NCBI GenBank assembly: GCA_002753335.1
Contig: PEAD01000013.1
Span: 19,796-83,795, forward strand
DNA: 64,000 nucleotides
DNA from: Nitrospirae bacterium MYbin3
GTDB taxonomy: Bacteria > Nitrospirota > Thermodesulfovibrionia > Thermodesulfovibrionales > Dissulfurispiraceae
Direction of reading: 5' to 3'
Position numbers and translations under genes: made by a program. This document shows positions 25,309 to 33,902 of this stretch, one piece after another; position 1 is the first letter of the stretch; every line of letters starts with the position of its first letter. The notes beneath the pieces are model-generated. The model ran no database searches and was not told where the DNA came from. It saw nothing but the letters and a program-made list of their open reading frames with translations.

Positions 25309-27521
25309 TGGCTATTGATCTTAAAAAATTCATTGGAAGGTTCATAGAAGAGGCCAAGGAGCATCTTGATAAGCTTGGTCAGGGAATCATGGATCTTGAA
25401 AAGTCTCCTGAAGACAGCGAAAATATCAACTCTATATTCCGCTCTGCACATACCATAAAAGGTTCGTCGCGAATGATGAATCTTACCCCGATAACCGAGG
25501 TGGCGCATAAGCTCGAAGATGTTCTAGGCAGTCTTCGTGACAAGAAGATAAAGCCTTCGGCTCGGCTGTCAGATTTGCTCCTCAGCGCGGTTGATGCTAT
25601 TTCGGCTATGGTCGAGATGGTGGCTTCGGGCAAGGAGATTGCCGCAGACAACACAGCGCTTTGCGAAAGCCTTGTTCGGGCTGCAGAGAAAGGCTCTTCA
25701 GATATGCCGGAAGAGCTGACAGCTCAGCCCAAAGACAGCTTGGTTGAAGAAAAGAAACCGACGGCCGCACCTGCTGTCGAAGACCATTCAAATATTGCGG
25801 CCCCTGATGCCAGGCAAAAAGTGCAGGAGACCTTCAAGATAAAGGCTGATAAACTGGATGATCTTATCAAGCTGATGGGTGAGATAGTGTCAGGCCAGAG
25901 CAGGCTTAGGCAGAGGCTCGGCGATGCAAAGGAAATAGAATCTATGGCCGCAAAGCAGTTGGCCGGAATAGAGGCTAAGGCGGCGCAGGGCGGTCTTGCA
26001 GAAGTTGCTGCTTCCTCTAAGTCTTTATTTGCAAGCATTAAAAAGCTGGTTGCGGATCTAAAAGATGATGTGAATATTTACGAACTGCTTACTGATGATC
26101 TTCAGGGCAAGACAGTGATGATGAGGATGGTACCGCTTTCAACCGCATTGGATTCTTTTCGCAGGATGGTGCGTGACATGTCGCGCTCTATAGGAAAAGA
26201 AGTAGAGATTATCATAGAAGGCGACAATATAGAACTCGACAAAAAGATTGTCGAGAAGATAGGCGATCCTTTGGTGCACATGATCAGAAACTCGATAGAC
26301 CACGGGATAGAAAAGCCTGAGGAGCGTATCAACAAAGGCAAGCCCCTAAAAGGGAATATAAGACTTTCTGCGGTTTATGATGCCGGAAGCGTGCTTATAG
26401 AGATAGCGGATGACGGAGCAGGGCTGCCTTTGGAGAAGATAAAAGAAAAGGCGGTCAGAAAAAAAATATTCGCAGAAGAGGAAGCCAACGCGCTGAGAGA
26501 GTCCGAACTTATAGACCTTATTTTCCATCCTGGATTCAGCACCAGCGAGATAATTACGGATATATCAGGCAGAGGCGTCGGCATGGATGTGGTGAGAAAA
26601 TATATTATCGAAGATATGAAGGGGTCTATAAGGGTCGAAACTCAAAAGGATAAAGGCACGAATTTTTTTATAAGACTGCCGCTTACGCTGGCGGTTATGA
26701 GGCTGCTTCTCATATCATCATCCGGCTATATTTTTGCGGTTTCTGCTCATTATGTAAAAGAGGTTATCAGGGCGTCTGAGGACGAATTTATGACCGTAGT
26801 GGATAAAAAAGCGCTCAAACTGAGGAACGAATTCATTCCTGTTGTCAATATGGCGGAGCTCTTAAAGCTTCCAGCGGACAGGAAAAAACATGCAAGAAAT
26901 AATGCGGCAGGAATGCTTATCTTGCTGACTCAGGTGGGCGATGAAAAGTTGGGTCTGATAATAGATGATCTGCTTGATGAAGAAGATATGGTGATAAAAT
27001 CTCTTCCGGGGCATTTGAAGGGTATTCGCTTTGTCTCTGGCTTTACAGTTACCGGCAAAAACGAGATTATCAATGTGCTGCATATCCCGGCTGTTATAGA
27101 GGCTGCTTCTGAGGTGAAAGAGCGCAGGACCGAAATAAAGACCGCCGCGGCTGCCGGAGCCAGCATTCTTGTTATAGACGATTCCCTGAACACAAGAGAA
27201 ATAGAAAAAAGCATACTTGAGTCGTATGGCTACTCGGTAACCTTGGCCGAAGACGGTCTTGACGGTTTCGAAAAGGCGATGAGAGGTAAGTTTGACGCTG
27301 TTATAACCGACGTAGAGATGCCGCGTCTTGATGGTTTTTCTTTGACAGAAAAATTGAGAATGGAAGAAGCCTATAAACATACGCCTATAATCATAGTAAC
27401 CTCGAGGCAGAAGGAAGAGGATAAGAGGCGCGGTATTTCGGTAGGGGCTGATGCGTATATAATAAAGGGTTCGTTTGAGCGTTCTAATCTGATAGAAACG
27501 ATTCAGAATCTTATAGGATAA
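25308..27521 (+). CDS. cheA: CheA histidine kinase with C-terminal receiver (FrzE-like)
   Basis: A 737-residue CheA. The N-terminal Hpt has phosphoacceptor H48 (FRSAHTIKGSS). A linker rich in Glu, Ala and Pro follows, then the dimerisation helices (about 180-270). The ATPase domain has HMIRNSIDHGIE, ADDGAGL and SGRGVGMDVV, followed by the CheW-like regulatory domain. A fused receiver (about 620-737) has ILVIDDSLNTREIE and AVITDVEMPRLDGF. A CheA-CheY fusion is the hallmark of FrzE-type pathways. It autophosphorylates under receptor control and passes phosphate to its receiver and to the CheY and Hpt proteins nearby. Confidence 0.94.
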   Translation: MAIDLKKFIGRFIEEAKEHLDKLGQGIMDLEKSPEDSENINSIFRSAHTIKGSSRMMNLTPITEVAHKLEDVLGSLRDKKIKPSARLSDLLLSAVDAISAMVEMVASGKEIAADNTALCESLVRAAEKGSSDMPEELTAQPKDSLVEEKKPTAAPAVEDHSNIAAPDARQKVQETFKIKADKLDDLIKLMGEIVSGQSRLRQRLGDAKEIESMAAKQLAGIEAKAAQGGLAEVAASSKSLFASIKKLVADLKDDVNIYELLTDDLQGKTVMMRMVPLSTALDSFRRMVRDMSRSIGKEVEIIIEGDNIELDKKIVEKIGDPLVHMIRNSIDHGIEKPEERINKGKPLKGNIRLSAVYDAGSVLIEIADDGAGLPLEKIKEKAVRKKIFAEEEANALRESELIDLIFHPGFSTSEIITDISGRGVGMDVVRKYIIEDMKGSIRVETQKDKGTNFFIRLPLTLAVMRLLLISSSGYIFAVSAHYVKEVIRASEDEFMTVVDKKALKLRNEFIPVVNMAELLKLPADRKKHARNNAAGMLILLTQVGDEKLGLIIDDLLDEEDMVIKSLPGHLKGIRFVSGFTVTGKNEIINVLHIPAVIEAASEVKERRTEIKTAAAAGASILVIDDSLNTREIEKSILESYGYSVTLAEDGLDGFEKAMRGKFDAVITDVEMPRLDGFSLTEKLRMEEAYKHTPIIIVTSRQKEEDKRRGISVGADAYIIKGSFERSNLIETIQNLIG

Positions 27522-27534
27522 GGCGGGGGAGAGA

Positions 27535-28635
27535 ATGTTAGGTAAAAAGGTTGATATAAAGGACAAGCTGAAGAGGCTTGCTGAGTCATACGCAAAGCAG
27601 CTGCCGGCAAAGTCCGAAGAAATAGGAAGCTTTTTCGAAAAGGTGCTGTCCGAAACCAGCGCTGGAAATGATATTAAAAGTCTATGCCGAATGGTTCATA
27701 CACTCAAGGGCTCGAGCGCATCTTTCGGCTATTTGCAGGTCAGACAGGCGGCGTTATCACTTGAGGATCGTCTAAAGAAGGTTGATGCTGATGGTTCTCT
27801 GCCTGATAATGCTGTTGCTGAAATCAGGACTCTTATTGGGGAGCTGAAAAATACCTGTGCTGATCCGATTCTAAGTGATTCGACACCCTCAGACGGTGAG
27901 CAACAGTCTGCAGCATCCTCTGATGCTGCCGCCAAGGAAAAGTACGAAACAGATGATTCAAGACTTGTGTATGTTGTAGAACCTGATCAGGATCAGCTTA
28001 ATAATTTTGCGCTTCAGCTCAGGCAGTTCAGATATGATGTTAAGGTTTTTACCAACCTTCAGGATATGAAAGACGAAGTGCTTAAACTCGCTCCGGCGGT
28101 TATAATCGTTGACGTAGTTTCACCCGAAGGAACCTGTTCTGGAACAGATGCCATAGTTGCAATAAATAAAGGCCGGGCTGTCCAAATTCCATTAGTTTTT
28201 ATTTCGGGACGGGTTGATATAGAAGCAAGGATCGAAGCTGTGCGGGCCGGTGCCAGTGCTTACTTTGTAAAGCCTGTGAATATTATAGAGTTTGTTGAAA
28301 AGTTGGAAAAGATTACCACTCACGAAGAAGTTGAGGCGTACAGAGTGCTTATAGTTGATGACGATCCGGATCTTGCGGATTATCATTCTACGATACTTTC
28401 AGATGCAGGGATGTCCACATTCATAGTCACAAACCCGATGCAGATATTTCAGCCGCTTATAGAGTTCAGGCCGGACCTGATTTTAATGGACATGTATATG
28501 CCTTACTGCAGCGGGATGGAGCTTGCCAAGGCGATACGCCAGATAGGTACTTATTTCAGCATACCTATAGTTTACCTTTCTGGAGAGACTGATATGGATA
28601 TGCAGATATCCGCAATGAGCATGGGGGGGGGATGA
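27535..28635 (+). CDS. Hpt-REC-REC part of a stop-interrupted Hpt-REC-REC-GGDEF gene
   Basis: 366 residues: Hpt with H55 (VHTLKGSS), a divergent receiver (about 142-265, VIIVDVVSPEG) and a second receiver (about 268-366, VLIVDDDPDLADY, LILMDMYMP). The second receiver should end with the pattern GxDDFLTKPI. Instead the frame hits TGA at 28633, directly after a nine-G run. The missing end FLTKPIKPEHLLA continues in the same frame right after the stop. This is the first half of one gene split by a stop. As read, the product lacks the last receiver helix and the cyclase. Confidence 0.85.
   Translation: MLGKKVDIKDKLKRLAESYAKQLPAKSEEIGSFFEKVLSETSAGNDIKSLCRMVHTLKGSSASFGYLQVRQAALSLEDRLKKVDADGSLPDNAVAEIRTLIGELKNTCADPILSDSTPSDGEQQSAASSDAAAKEKYETDDSRLVYVVEPDQDQLNNFALQLRQFRYDVKVFTNLQDMKDEVLKLAPAVIIVDVVSPEGTCSGTDAIVAINKGRAVQIPLVFISGRVDIEARIEAVRAGASAYFVKPVNIIEFVEKLEKITTHEEVEAYRVLIVDDDPDLADYHSTILSDAGMSTFIVTNPMQIFQPLIEFRPDLILMDMYMPYCSGMELAKAIRQIGTYFSIPIVYLSGETDMDMQISAMSMGGG
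28623..28635 (+). other. Nine-G tract adjoining in-frame TGA
   Basis: Nine G (28623-28631) are followed by A and TGA (28633-28635). The family expects ...GG-GAT-GAT-TTC...; the sequence reads ...GGG-GGA-TGA-TTC.... Losing one G and gaining one T within this stretch restores GDDFLTKP without changing total length. Confidence 0.85.
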
Positions 28636-28668
28636 TTCCTCACAAAACCGATAAAGCCGGAGCATCTT

Positions 28669-29217
28669 TTGGCATCGGTGGCTATCAGGGCAGAGAGGAT
28701 GAGGATAATAAGGTCGTTTATGGAAAGAGATAGTCTAACCGGACTCTTCAACCATACCAAGGCAAAGAAGGAGCTTGATATATCGGTATCCAGATCAGAA
28801 AGGAGCAGTGGCGAGCTTTGTTTTGCGATGGTGGATATAGATAAATTTAAATCGGTCAACGACACATACGGACATCCTGTCGGAGACAGGGTGATAATTG
28901 CACTCTCACGTCTTTTACAGCAGAGGCTAAGGAAAACCGATATCATAGGACGCTACGGCGGTGAGGAATTTGCTGTTGTTCTGCCCGATACAGATGCAGC
29001 ATCCGCTTTTAGGGTTCTTAATGATATACGAGAAATTTTTTCTGGAATCAGATATCAGGTGGATAACGGAGATTTTGCGGCCACATTCAGCTGCGGCATA
29101 GCCTCAATTAAAGACTATAGAGGTTCTGCTGAAATAGGAAATGCAGCAGACAGAGCCTTGTATGAAGCCAAGAACAGCGGCAGGAACAGGGTGATAATTG
29201 CAGGGAATAAGGAATAG
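28669..29217 (+). CDS. GGDEF diguanylate cyclase part of the stop-interrupted gene
   Basis: This is the downstream half, in the same frame as 27535-28635. The frame is open from 28636; the first possible start is a TTG at 28669, without a ribosome site. It holds a full GGDEF domain: AMVDIDKFKSVNDTYGH and the active site RYGGEEFAVVLP. An inhibitory RxxD site is not clear. Joined to the upstream half it would be a phosphorelay-controlled cyclase linking the CheA pathway to c-di-GMP. Expression as a separate protein is doubtful. Confidence 0.8.
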   Translation: MASVAIRAERMRIIRSFMERDSLTGLFNHTKAKKELDISVSRSERSSGELCFAMVDIDKFKSVNDTYGHPVGDRVIIALSRLLQQRLRKTDIIGRYGGEEFAVVLPDTDAASAFRVLNDIREIFSGIRYQVDNGDFAATFSCGIASIKDYRGSAEIGNAADRALYEAKNSGRNRVIIAGNKE

Positions 29218-29240
29218 AATTTTTATGCAGGAGGTTATTC

Positions 29241-29615
29241 ATGGCAGATGAACCCATCAGGATATTATTGGCGGATGATGATGACTTTGTGAGGGAGATG
29301 ATGGGGATGATCCTTGAAGATCAGGGATACGAGGTTGTTGCTGCAGAGGACGGAGCTGAGGCCCTCGAAAAACTGGCTGCAGACAGCGGCATCAAGCTGG
29401 TGGTGTCTGATATGAATATGCCTAAAACAACCGGGTTGGAGCTTGTTAAGGAGGTTAGAAAACGTGGCAATCCCGTGCCTATAATAATATTGAGCGCATT
29501 CGGAGAGCTTGATGTTGTTGATGAGGCGGTTGCGTGTGGGGCTACAAGCTATGTGCTTAAGGATGAGAACATTCAGGACAAAATAATTGAATCAATTTCT
29601 AAAATTTTAAACTAG
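29241..29615 (+). CDS. CheY-like response regulator
   Basis: A 124-residue single receiver domain: ILLADDDDFVREMMGM, phosphoacceptor in LVVSDMNMPKTTG, the switch residue in IILSAF and a lysine in YVLKDENI. No output domain. GCAGGAGG precedes the ATG. It probably takes phosphate from the FrzE-like CheA; target unknown. Confidence 0.9.
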   Translation: MADEPIRILLADDDDFVREMMGMILEDQGYEVVAAEDGAEALEKLAADSGIKLVVSDMNMPKTTGLELVKEVRKRGNPVPIIILSAFGELDVVDEAVACGATSYVLKDENIQDKIIESISKILN

Positions 29616-29652
29616 CGGATTTTGTGATTTCCCAAGGAGGAATAGTTAAAAG

Positions 29653-30030
29653 ATGAAAATACTTGTAGCTGATGATTCTATGTTAATGCGGGATATAATC
29701 AAAGAGAGTCTTCTTGAGACTTTTTCAGGAGCTGAGGTTTTTGAGGCCGGCAACGGCAAGGATGTCCAGAAGATACTTTTAAAAGAAAAGGTGGATATTG
29801 TGTTATGCGATTGGGAGATGCCAGAGATGAGCGGCATAGAGGTTTTAAAATGGGTGCGCAGCACTCCTGATTTAGCGACACTACCGTTTATTATGGTTAC
29901 CGGAACAACGGACAAGGAACATGTGGTGGAATGCATAAAGTCCGGAGTTACCGATTATGCTGTAAAGCCGGTTACTCCAGATATGCTGTGCAATAAGATC
30001 AGCAAGGCGTTAAAAATTAAAGTGCAATAG
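29653..30030 (+). CDS. CheY-like response regulator
   Basis: A 125-residue single receiver: ILVADDSMLMRDIIKE, phosphoacceptor in IVLCDWEMPEMSG, MVTGTTDKEHV, and the lysine in YAVKPVTPDML. It is the last gene of the chemosensory run and the most CheY-like of the two. A pair of stand-alone receivers here is comparable to the double-receiver FrzZ output of Myxococcus (inference). AAGGAGG lies 12 bases before the ATG. Confidence 0.9.
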   Translation: MKILVADDSMLMRDIIKESLLETFSGAEVFEAGNGKDVQKILLKEKVDIVLCDWEMPEMSGIEVLKWVRSTPDLATLPFIMVTGTTDKEHVVECIKSGVTDYAVKPVTPDMLCNKISKALKIKVQ

Positions 30031-30037
30031 ATAACAG

Positions 30038-30562
30038 ATGAAAGTCCGCAAGAAAGGCATGTCAGGACTAAGTCTGACGGCGCTATCCGTTTTTTTTATC
30101 GTTTCTTTTTTAATCGGCTGCAGTGCCGAAAAGGTTCATCTTAAAATAGGCGACACTGCTCCCAAGGCTGTTCTTAAGGATTTGAAAGGTTCAAATGTAT
30201 CGCTGCCTGATGACTTTAAGGGTAAGCTTGTTGTTCTCAGGTTTTGGGCCGACTGGTGCAAATCCTGTGAAATAGAAATGCCCGCGCTCGACAGAGTGTA
30301 TAAAAAACATGTCCAAAAGAATATTGTTATATTGGCGATAAATGTTGGACAGACAAAAGAGATTGCGGAGGATTACGCAAGAAAGCTTGAACTGTCATAT
30401 CCTGTTCTGCTCGACCAGTCTTCTAAGATCGCAAAAAGTTATGGAGTTGTCGGACTTCCTACTACTATAATCATAGACCGTGACGGCAGGCTTAAAAAGA
30501 AGATAATTGGCGAAACCGGCGGCGAGGCTTTGGAAAAGATAATCGCTGAGCTTTTGTTATAA
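30038..30562 (+). CDS. TlpA/ResA-like thioredoxin lipoprotein
   Basis: A 174-residue protein with a lipoprotein signal (lipobox LIGC near residue 28) and a thioredoxin fold: LRFWADWCKSCEIEMPAL with the WCKSC redox site, and the cis-proline in GLPTTIIIDRDG. Such proteins reduce disulfides in the periplasm, for example in apocytochromes or copper-site proteins. It starts 7 bases after the last cheY and precedes two nosL genes, so it may serve the metal cassette. An internal ATG at 30059 is an alternative start. Confidence 0.88.
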   Translation: MKVRKKGMSGLSLTALSVFFIVSFLIGCSAEKVHLKIGDTAPKAVLKDLKGSNVSLPDDFKGKLVVLRFWADWCKSCEIEMPALDRVYKKHVQKNIVILAINVGQTKEIAEDYARKLELSYPVLLDQSSKIAKSYGVVGLPTTIIIDRDGRLKKKIIGETGGEALEKIIAELLL

Positions 30563-30590
30563 AACAGCCTTAAAATTTACGGAGGTATTT

Positions 30591-31250
30591 ATGAGAAAGA
30601 TTTTTGTTTTTATCACAGCGGTATTTCTTTTGATTTTTGCAGCAACAGCAATGGCAGACACAAAAGATTTTAAAAACTGCAAATACTGCGGTATGGACAG
30701 GGAAAAGTATGCGCATTCACGGCTGCTTATCGAATACGATGACGGCACTTTTGTAGGAACATGCAGTGTGCATTGCGCGGCTGTTGACCTTGCGATGAGC
30801 ATGGATAAAACTCCCAAGTCTATTAAGGTTGGCGACTATAACACCAAGCAGCTTATCGATGCCGAAAAAGCTGTATGGGTTATGGGCGGAGATAAGGGCG
30901 GTGTTATGACAAAGGTCGCGAAGTGGGCTTTTCAAAAGAAGGATGCCGCTAATAAATTTGTAAAGAATCATGGTGGTAATATTACAAACTTCGAGGGTGT
31001 TATGAGGGCTACATATACGGATATGTATCAGGATTCAAAGATGATACGTGAAAAGAGAAAGGCCACCAAAAAGAAGATGATGGACGAAGGGCACACACAT
31101 GACTGTATGCACAACGAGAATCATCAGTGTGATCATCCTGATCATAAAAATGACCATAAGAGCCATAAGCATAACCATAACCACGACCAGAAACAGGAAA
31201 CTAAACAGGAACAGAAGCAGAAACAGGATGACAAGACACATAAACATTGA
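30591..31250 (+). CDS. nosL: NosL family protein with His-rich tail
   Basis: A 219-residue exported protein (signal peptide about 1-22). It has the NosL-type site CKYCGMDREKY and a second Cys pair region TCSVHCAAVDLA. The last ~50 residues are dominated by His, Asp, Lys and Gln (many HKHN, HPDH and KQEQKQ units), a likely metal-binding tail. NosL is a Cu(I) chaperone for nitrous oxide reductase; no nosZ is in this window. ACGGAGG precedes the ATG. It is followed 12 bases later by a second nosL. Confidence 0.88.
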   Translation: MRKIFVFITAVFLLIFAATAMADTKDFKNCKYCGMDREKYAHSRLLIEYDDGTFVGTCSVHCAAVDLAMSMDKTPKSIKVGDYNTKQLIDAEKAVWVMGGDKGGVMTKVAKWAFQKKDAANKFVKNHGGNITNFEGVMRATYTDMYQDSKMIREKRKATKKKMMDEGHTHDCMHNENHQCDHPDHKNDHKSHKHNHNHDQKQETKQEQKQKQDDKTHKH

Positions 31251-31262
31251 AAGGGGCATCTT

Positions 31263-31754
31263 TTGACAAGATACAGCCCGCTGCGGTTTTATGGATGGGT
31301 TCTTGTATTTTGTTTTCTTGCGGTCTACGGCGTGCATGCTGCAGAACTCAAAACAGTAAAGCCTGCTCCAAAAGAGAAATGCCCTGTGTGCGGGATGTTT
31401 GTTTCTAAGTATCCTGACTTTGCTGCGGGCGTGGTATTTAAAGACGGCTCATACGCAGTTTTTGACGGTTCAAAAGATATGTTTAAGTATTTTTTCAACC
31501 TGAAGAAATACAACCCATCCAAGAAAGCCGAAGATATTGAGTCTATGTTTGTAACCGAATATTATGGGTTGACAACTGTGGATGCGCGCAAGGCTTTTTT
31601 TGTTTTCGGCAGCGATATTCACGGTCCTATGGGCAGGGAGCTCATCCCTTTCGAAAAAATGCCTGATGCTGCATCTTTTATGAAAGACCACAGAGGCAAG
31701 AGAATACTGAAGTTCGGTGAAATCACTCCAGATATTATCAGGAAGCTGGATTAA
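31263..31754 (+). CDS. nosL: NosL family protein (second copy)
   Basis: A 163-residue exported protein starting at TTG 31263 after AAAGGGG. It has a signal segment (about 10-27), the canonical NosL metal site CPVCGMFVSKYP, a Met-containing FGSDIHGPMGRELIP region and no His-rich tail. It is closer to classical NosL than its neighbour. Two different NosL proteins in tandem suggest either hand-over of copper between them or different metal-loading steps. Confidence 0.88.
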   Translation: MTRYSPLRFYGWVLVFCFLAVYGVHAAELKTVKPAPKEKCPVCGMFVSKYPDFAAGVVFKDGSYAVFDGSKDMFKYFFNLKKYNPSKKAEDIESMFVTEYYGLTTVDARKAFFVFGSDIHGPMGRELIPFEKMPDAASFMKDHRGKRILKFGEITPDIIRKLD

Positions 31755-31763
31755 CGTGTAGCG

Positions 31764-32069
31764 ATGCGCAGGCCTGACAGGTTTTTGTTTTATATTGGCG
31801 CAAATATTTTTATAATAGCCGTTATGTTTATTCACTCTTTTGCGGCTACGCGAAATATCGAGCAGGTTTTTGCAAAGAAGATAGAGCTGGTTAAACGCTA
31901 CGGCCTTACGGATTTATGTATCTTTACCGAGGCGCGTTATACAAGACATCCTTCTCAGGCCGATCTTAATACGCCTTTTCAGGACTATCCTTTGTCGTTC
32001 GAGCATTTCCCTTCAGGTTCGATAATATCTCCTCCCGAACATCTAAGGTTAGGTATGAAGAATGAATAG
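31764..32069 (+). CDS. Small exported/membrane protein of the NosL-ABC cassette
   Basis: A 101-residue protein with one N-terminal hydrophobic segment (about 8-27) and a short periplasmic domain containing TDLCIFTEARYTRHPSQAD and FEHFPSGSIISPP. I recall similar small proteins beside NosL and FtsX-type ABC genes in other bacteria, which would make it a conserved cassette member; the function is unknown. Its end overlaps the permease start by 8 bases. Confidence 0.65.
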   Translation: MRRPDRFLFYIGANIFIIAVMFIHSFAATRNIEQVFAKKIELVKRYGLTDLCIFTEARYTRHPSQADLNTPFQDYPLSFEHFPSGSIISPPEHLRLGMKNE

Positions 32070-33198
32070 TCGTATAGAAATTCAGCGCAACATTCTCGAT
32101 TTTACTTTATCTTCACTGCTCAGAAGAAAAACAAAGAACGCGGTTCTTATGGTTGTGTTTACTATTGTTGTATTTATGCTTGCTTCTATAATTTTCTTTA
32201 CCAATGCTGTTAAACGCGAGGCTGTTGCTGTGCTTCAGAATTCACCAGATATAGTTGTTCAGCGTCTTTCGGCCGGCCGGCATGATTTGATTCCTGCTGA
32301 CTATATTAAAACAATTACGGATATGAAGGGAGTTGTATCAGTAAAGGGAAGGCATTGGGGATATTATTTTGAGCCTGCTGCGAGCGCAAATTTTACTCTG
32401 GTAGTGCCTGATGACGGAGGTGAAGAGGGCAGGATAGTTGCGGGCAAAGGCGTTTCGAGGACTATGAGGGCAGGGGATGGAGATATACTGCCGCTTAAAA
32501 GCTACAAGGGTGAATGGGTGGTGCTTTCTATCAAAGGCGTGCTCAAATCCGATTCGGAGCTTGTTTCGTCAGATCTTATCGAGATTTCTGAAAAAGATTT
32601 CAGGAAAATTTTCGGCATACCTAAGGACAGGTTTACGGACTTATCTGTCACCGTGAGAAATCCTAAAGAAACACTTACGATAGCCAAGAAGATAAAGGAT
32701 TCTTTTCCTGATACACGGCCTATATTGCGCAGCGAGGTCTTGAGAACCTACGATTCTCTTTTTAACTGGAGGAGCGGTCTTTTGCTTATCATTGCGGCAG
32801 GCGCGGTTTTGGCATTCATAATCTTTGCGTTTGACCGTGCCTCCGGTTTGAGCGCCGAGGAGAGAAGAGAAATTGGGATTTTGAAGGCGATAGGCTGGGA
32901 GACCTCGGATGTTATAGCTTTTAAATTCTGGGAAGGTTTGGTCATATCGTTGTCATCGTTTATGGCAGGAATTATTTTGGCTTACTTTCATGTTTTTGTT
33001 GCTTATGCTCCATTGTTCGAGCCTGTGCTTAAAGGTTGGGCGGTGCTATATCCTGAATTCAGGCTTGTGCCTTTCATAGACCCTTTTCAGATAGCTACGC
33101 TCTTCTTTTTGACTGTGCTGCCATACACCGCAGCTACGATAATCCCCTCCTGGAGGTCTGCGGTTGTGGATCCTGACCAGATAATGAGGTCGCAATGA
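32062..33198 (+). CDS. FtsX-like ABC transporter permease
   Basis: A 378-residue permease of the MacB/LolE/FtsX type: one N-terminal membrane segment (about 25-47), a large periplasmic domain (about 50-225) and three C-terminal segments (about 238-258, 285-310, 340-362). Such permeases usually drive mechanical work on periplasmic partners or lipoproteins rather than solute passage. It overlaps the ATPase gene by 4 bases (ATGA). With NosL neighbours it may support metal insertion or lipoprotein release; inference. Confidence 0.85.
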   Translation: MNSRIEIQRNILDFTLSSLLRRKTKNAVLMVVFTIVVFMLASIIFFTNAVKREAVAVLQNSPDIVVQRLSAGRHDLIPADYIKTITDMKGVVSVKGRHWGYYFEPAASANFTLVVPDDGGEEGRIVAGKGVSRTMRAGDGDILPLKSYKGEWVVLSIKGVLKSDSELVSSDLIEISEKDFRKIFGIPKDRFTDLSVTVRNPKETLTIAKKIKDSFPDTRPILRSEVLRTYDSLFNWRSGLLLIIAAGAVLAFIIFAFDRASGLSAEERREIGILKAIGWETSDVIAFKFWEGLVISLSSFMAGIILAYFHVFVAYAPLFEPVLKGWAVLYPEFRLVPFIDPFQIATLFFLTVLPYTAATIIPSWRSAVVDPDQIMRSQ

Positions 33199-33902
33199 TT
33201 TCTGTAGTCGATGTGCGCAAGGTTTTCAATGCCGGAAAAGCGAATGAGTATATTGCGCTTGACGGTGTTCAACTTGATATAGAAAAGGGACGTATTACTG
33301 TAATCAAAGGGCCCAGCGGTTCGGGAAAGACCACGCTGCTTAGCGTAATCGGATGCATGGCCCGGCCGAGTTCAGGCAGGATAAGGCTTTCTGGCGTTTC
33401 CGTTGAGGGTATTCCGGATGATGAAGGATATGTAGAAACCACGAGCCTGCCCGAAAGATTTCTGACCCAGATAAGACGCAAGACCTTCGGGTTTATATTT
33501 CAGCAATACAATCTTGTAGCGGGTATGACCGTAATAGAGAACGTGATGCTTCCCGCCTATCCTACTGGAGAGGCATATTCTGCTGTCAGGAATAGGGCAG
33601 AGGATTTGCTTAAGATATTCGGTCTTTATAGCCGGCTTGATGCCAAGGTTCAATGGCTTTCGGGCGGAGAGTCCCAGCGGGTCAGCATTGTGAGGGCGCT
33701 GATAAACAATCCTTCGGGCATAATAGCGGACGAGCCTACTGCCCACCTCGACACAAAGCTTTCGTCAGAGTTCATGAATATTATTGAATCGCTCAACCGT
33801 GAAGGCAGAACAATAATCATAGCGAGCCATGACCCCGTGGTCTGCGAATCTTCGGTTATACACAGGGTTGTTGAAATGCGTGACGGAAAAGTCATTCGGT
33901 GA
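33195..33902 (+). CDS. ABC transporter ATPase (LolD/MacB type)
   Basis: A 235-residue ATPase with Walker A GPSGSGKTT, Q-loop FIFQQYNLVAGM, signature LSGGESQRVSI, Walker B GIIADEPTAHLD and H-loop IIASHD. It pairs with the FtsX-like permease. It overlaps the preceding and following genes by 4 bases each, so the three are translated as a unit. Confidence 0.92.
   Translation: MISVVDVRKVFNAGKANEYIALDGVQLDIEKGRITVIKGPSGSGKTTLLSVIGCMARPSSGRIRLSGVSVEGIPDDEGYVETTSLPERFLTQIRRKTFGFIFQQYNLVAGMTVIENVMLPAYPTGEAYSAVRNRAEDLLKIFGLYSRLDAKVQWLSGGESQRVSIVRALINNPSGIIADEPTAHLDTKLSSEFMNIIESLNREGRTIIIASHDPVVCESSVIHRVVEMRDGKVIR

Noticed and set aside
26862..27566. 234-codon open frame on the minus strand inside cheA
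   Set aside because: It has no family motif, lies fully in a conserved kinase and receiver region and has low-complexity codon use; a shadow frame.
28623..28631. G9 tract as a simple phase-variation switch
   Set aside because: With eight G the frame stops within a few codons, and with ten it stops after about 35. No single G change restores the full protein, because a T is also missing.
28633..28635. TGA as selenocysteine codon
   Set aside because: The expected residue is Asp in a receiver domain, no SECIS-like stem is evident, and the position is not catalytic cysteine.
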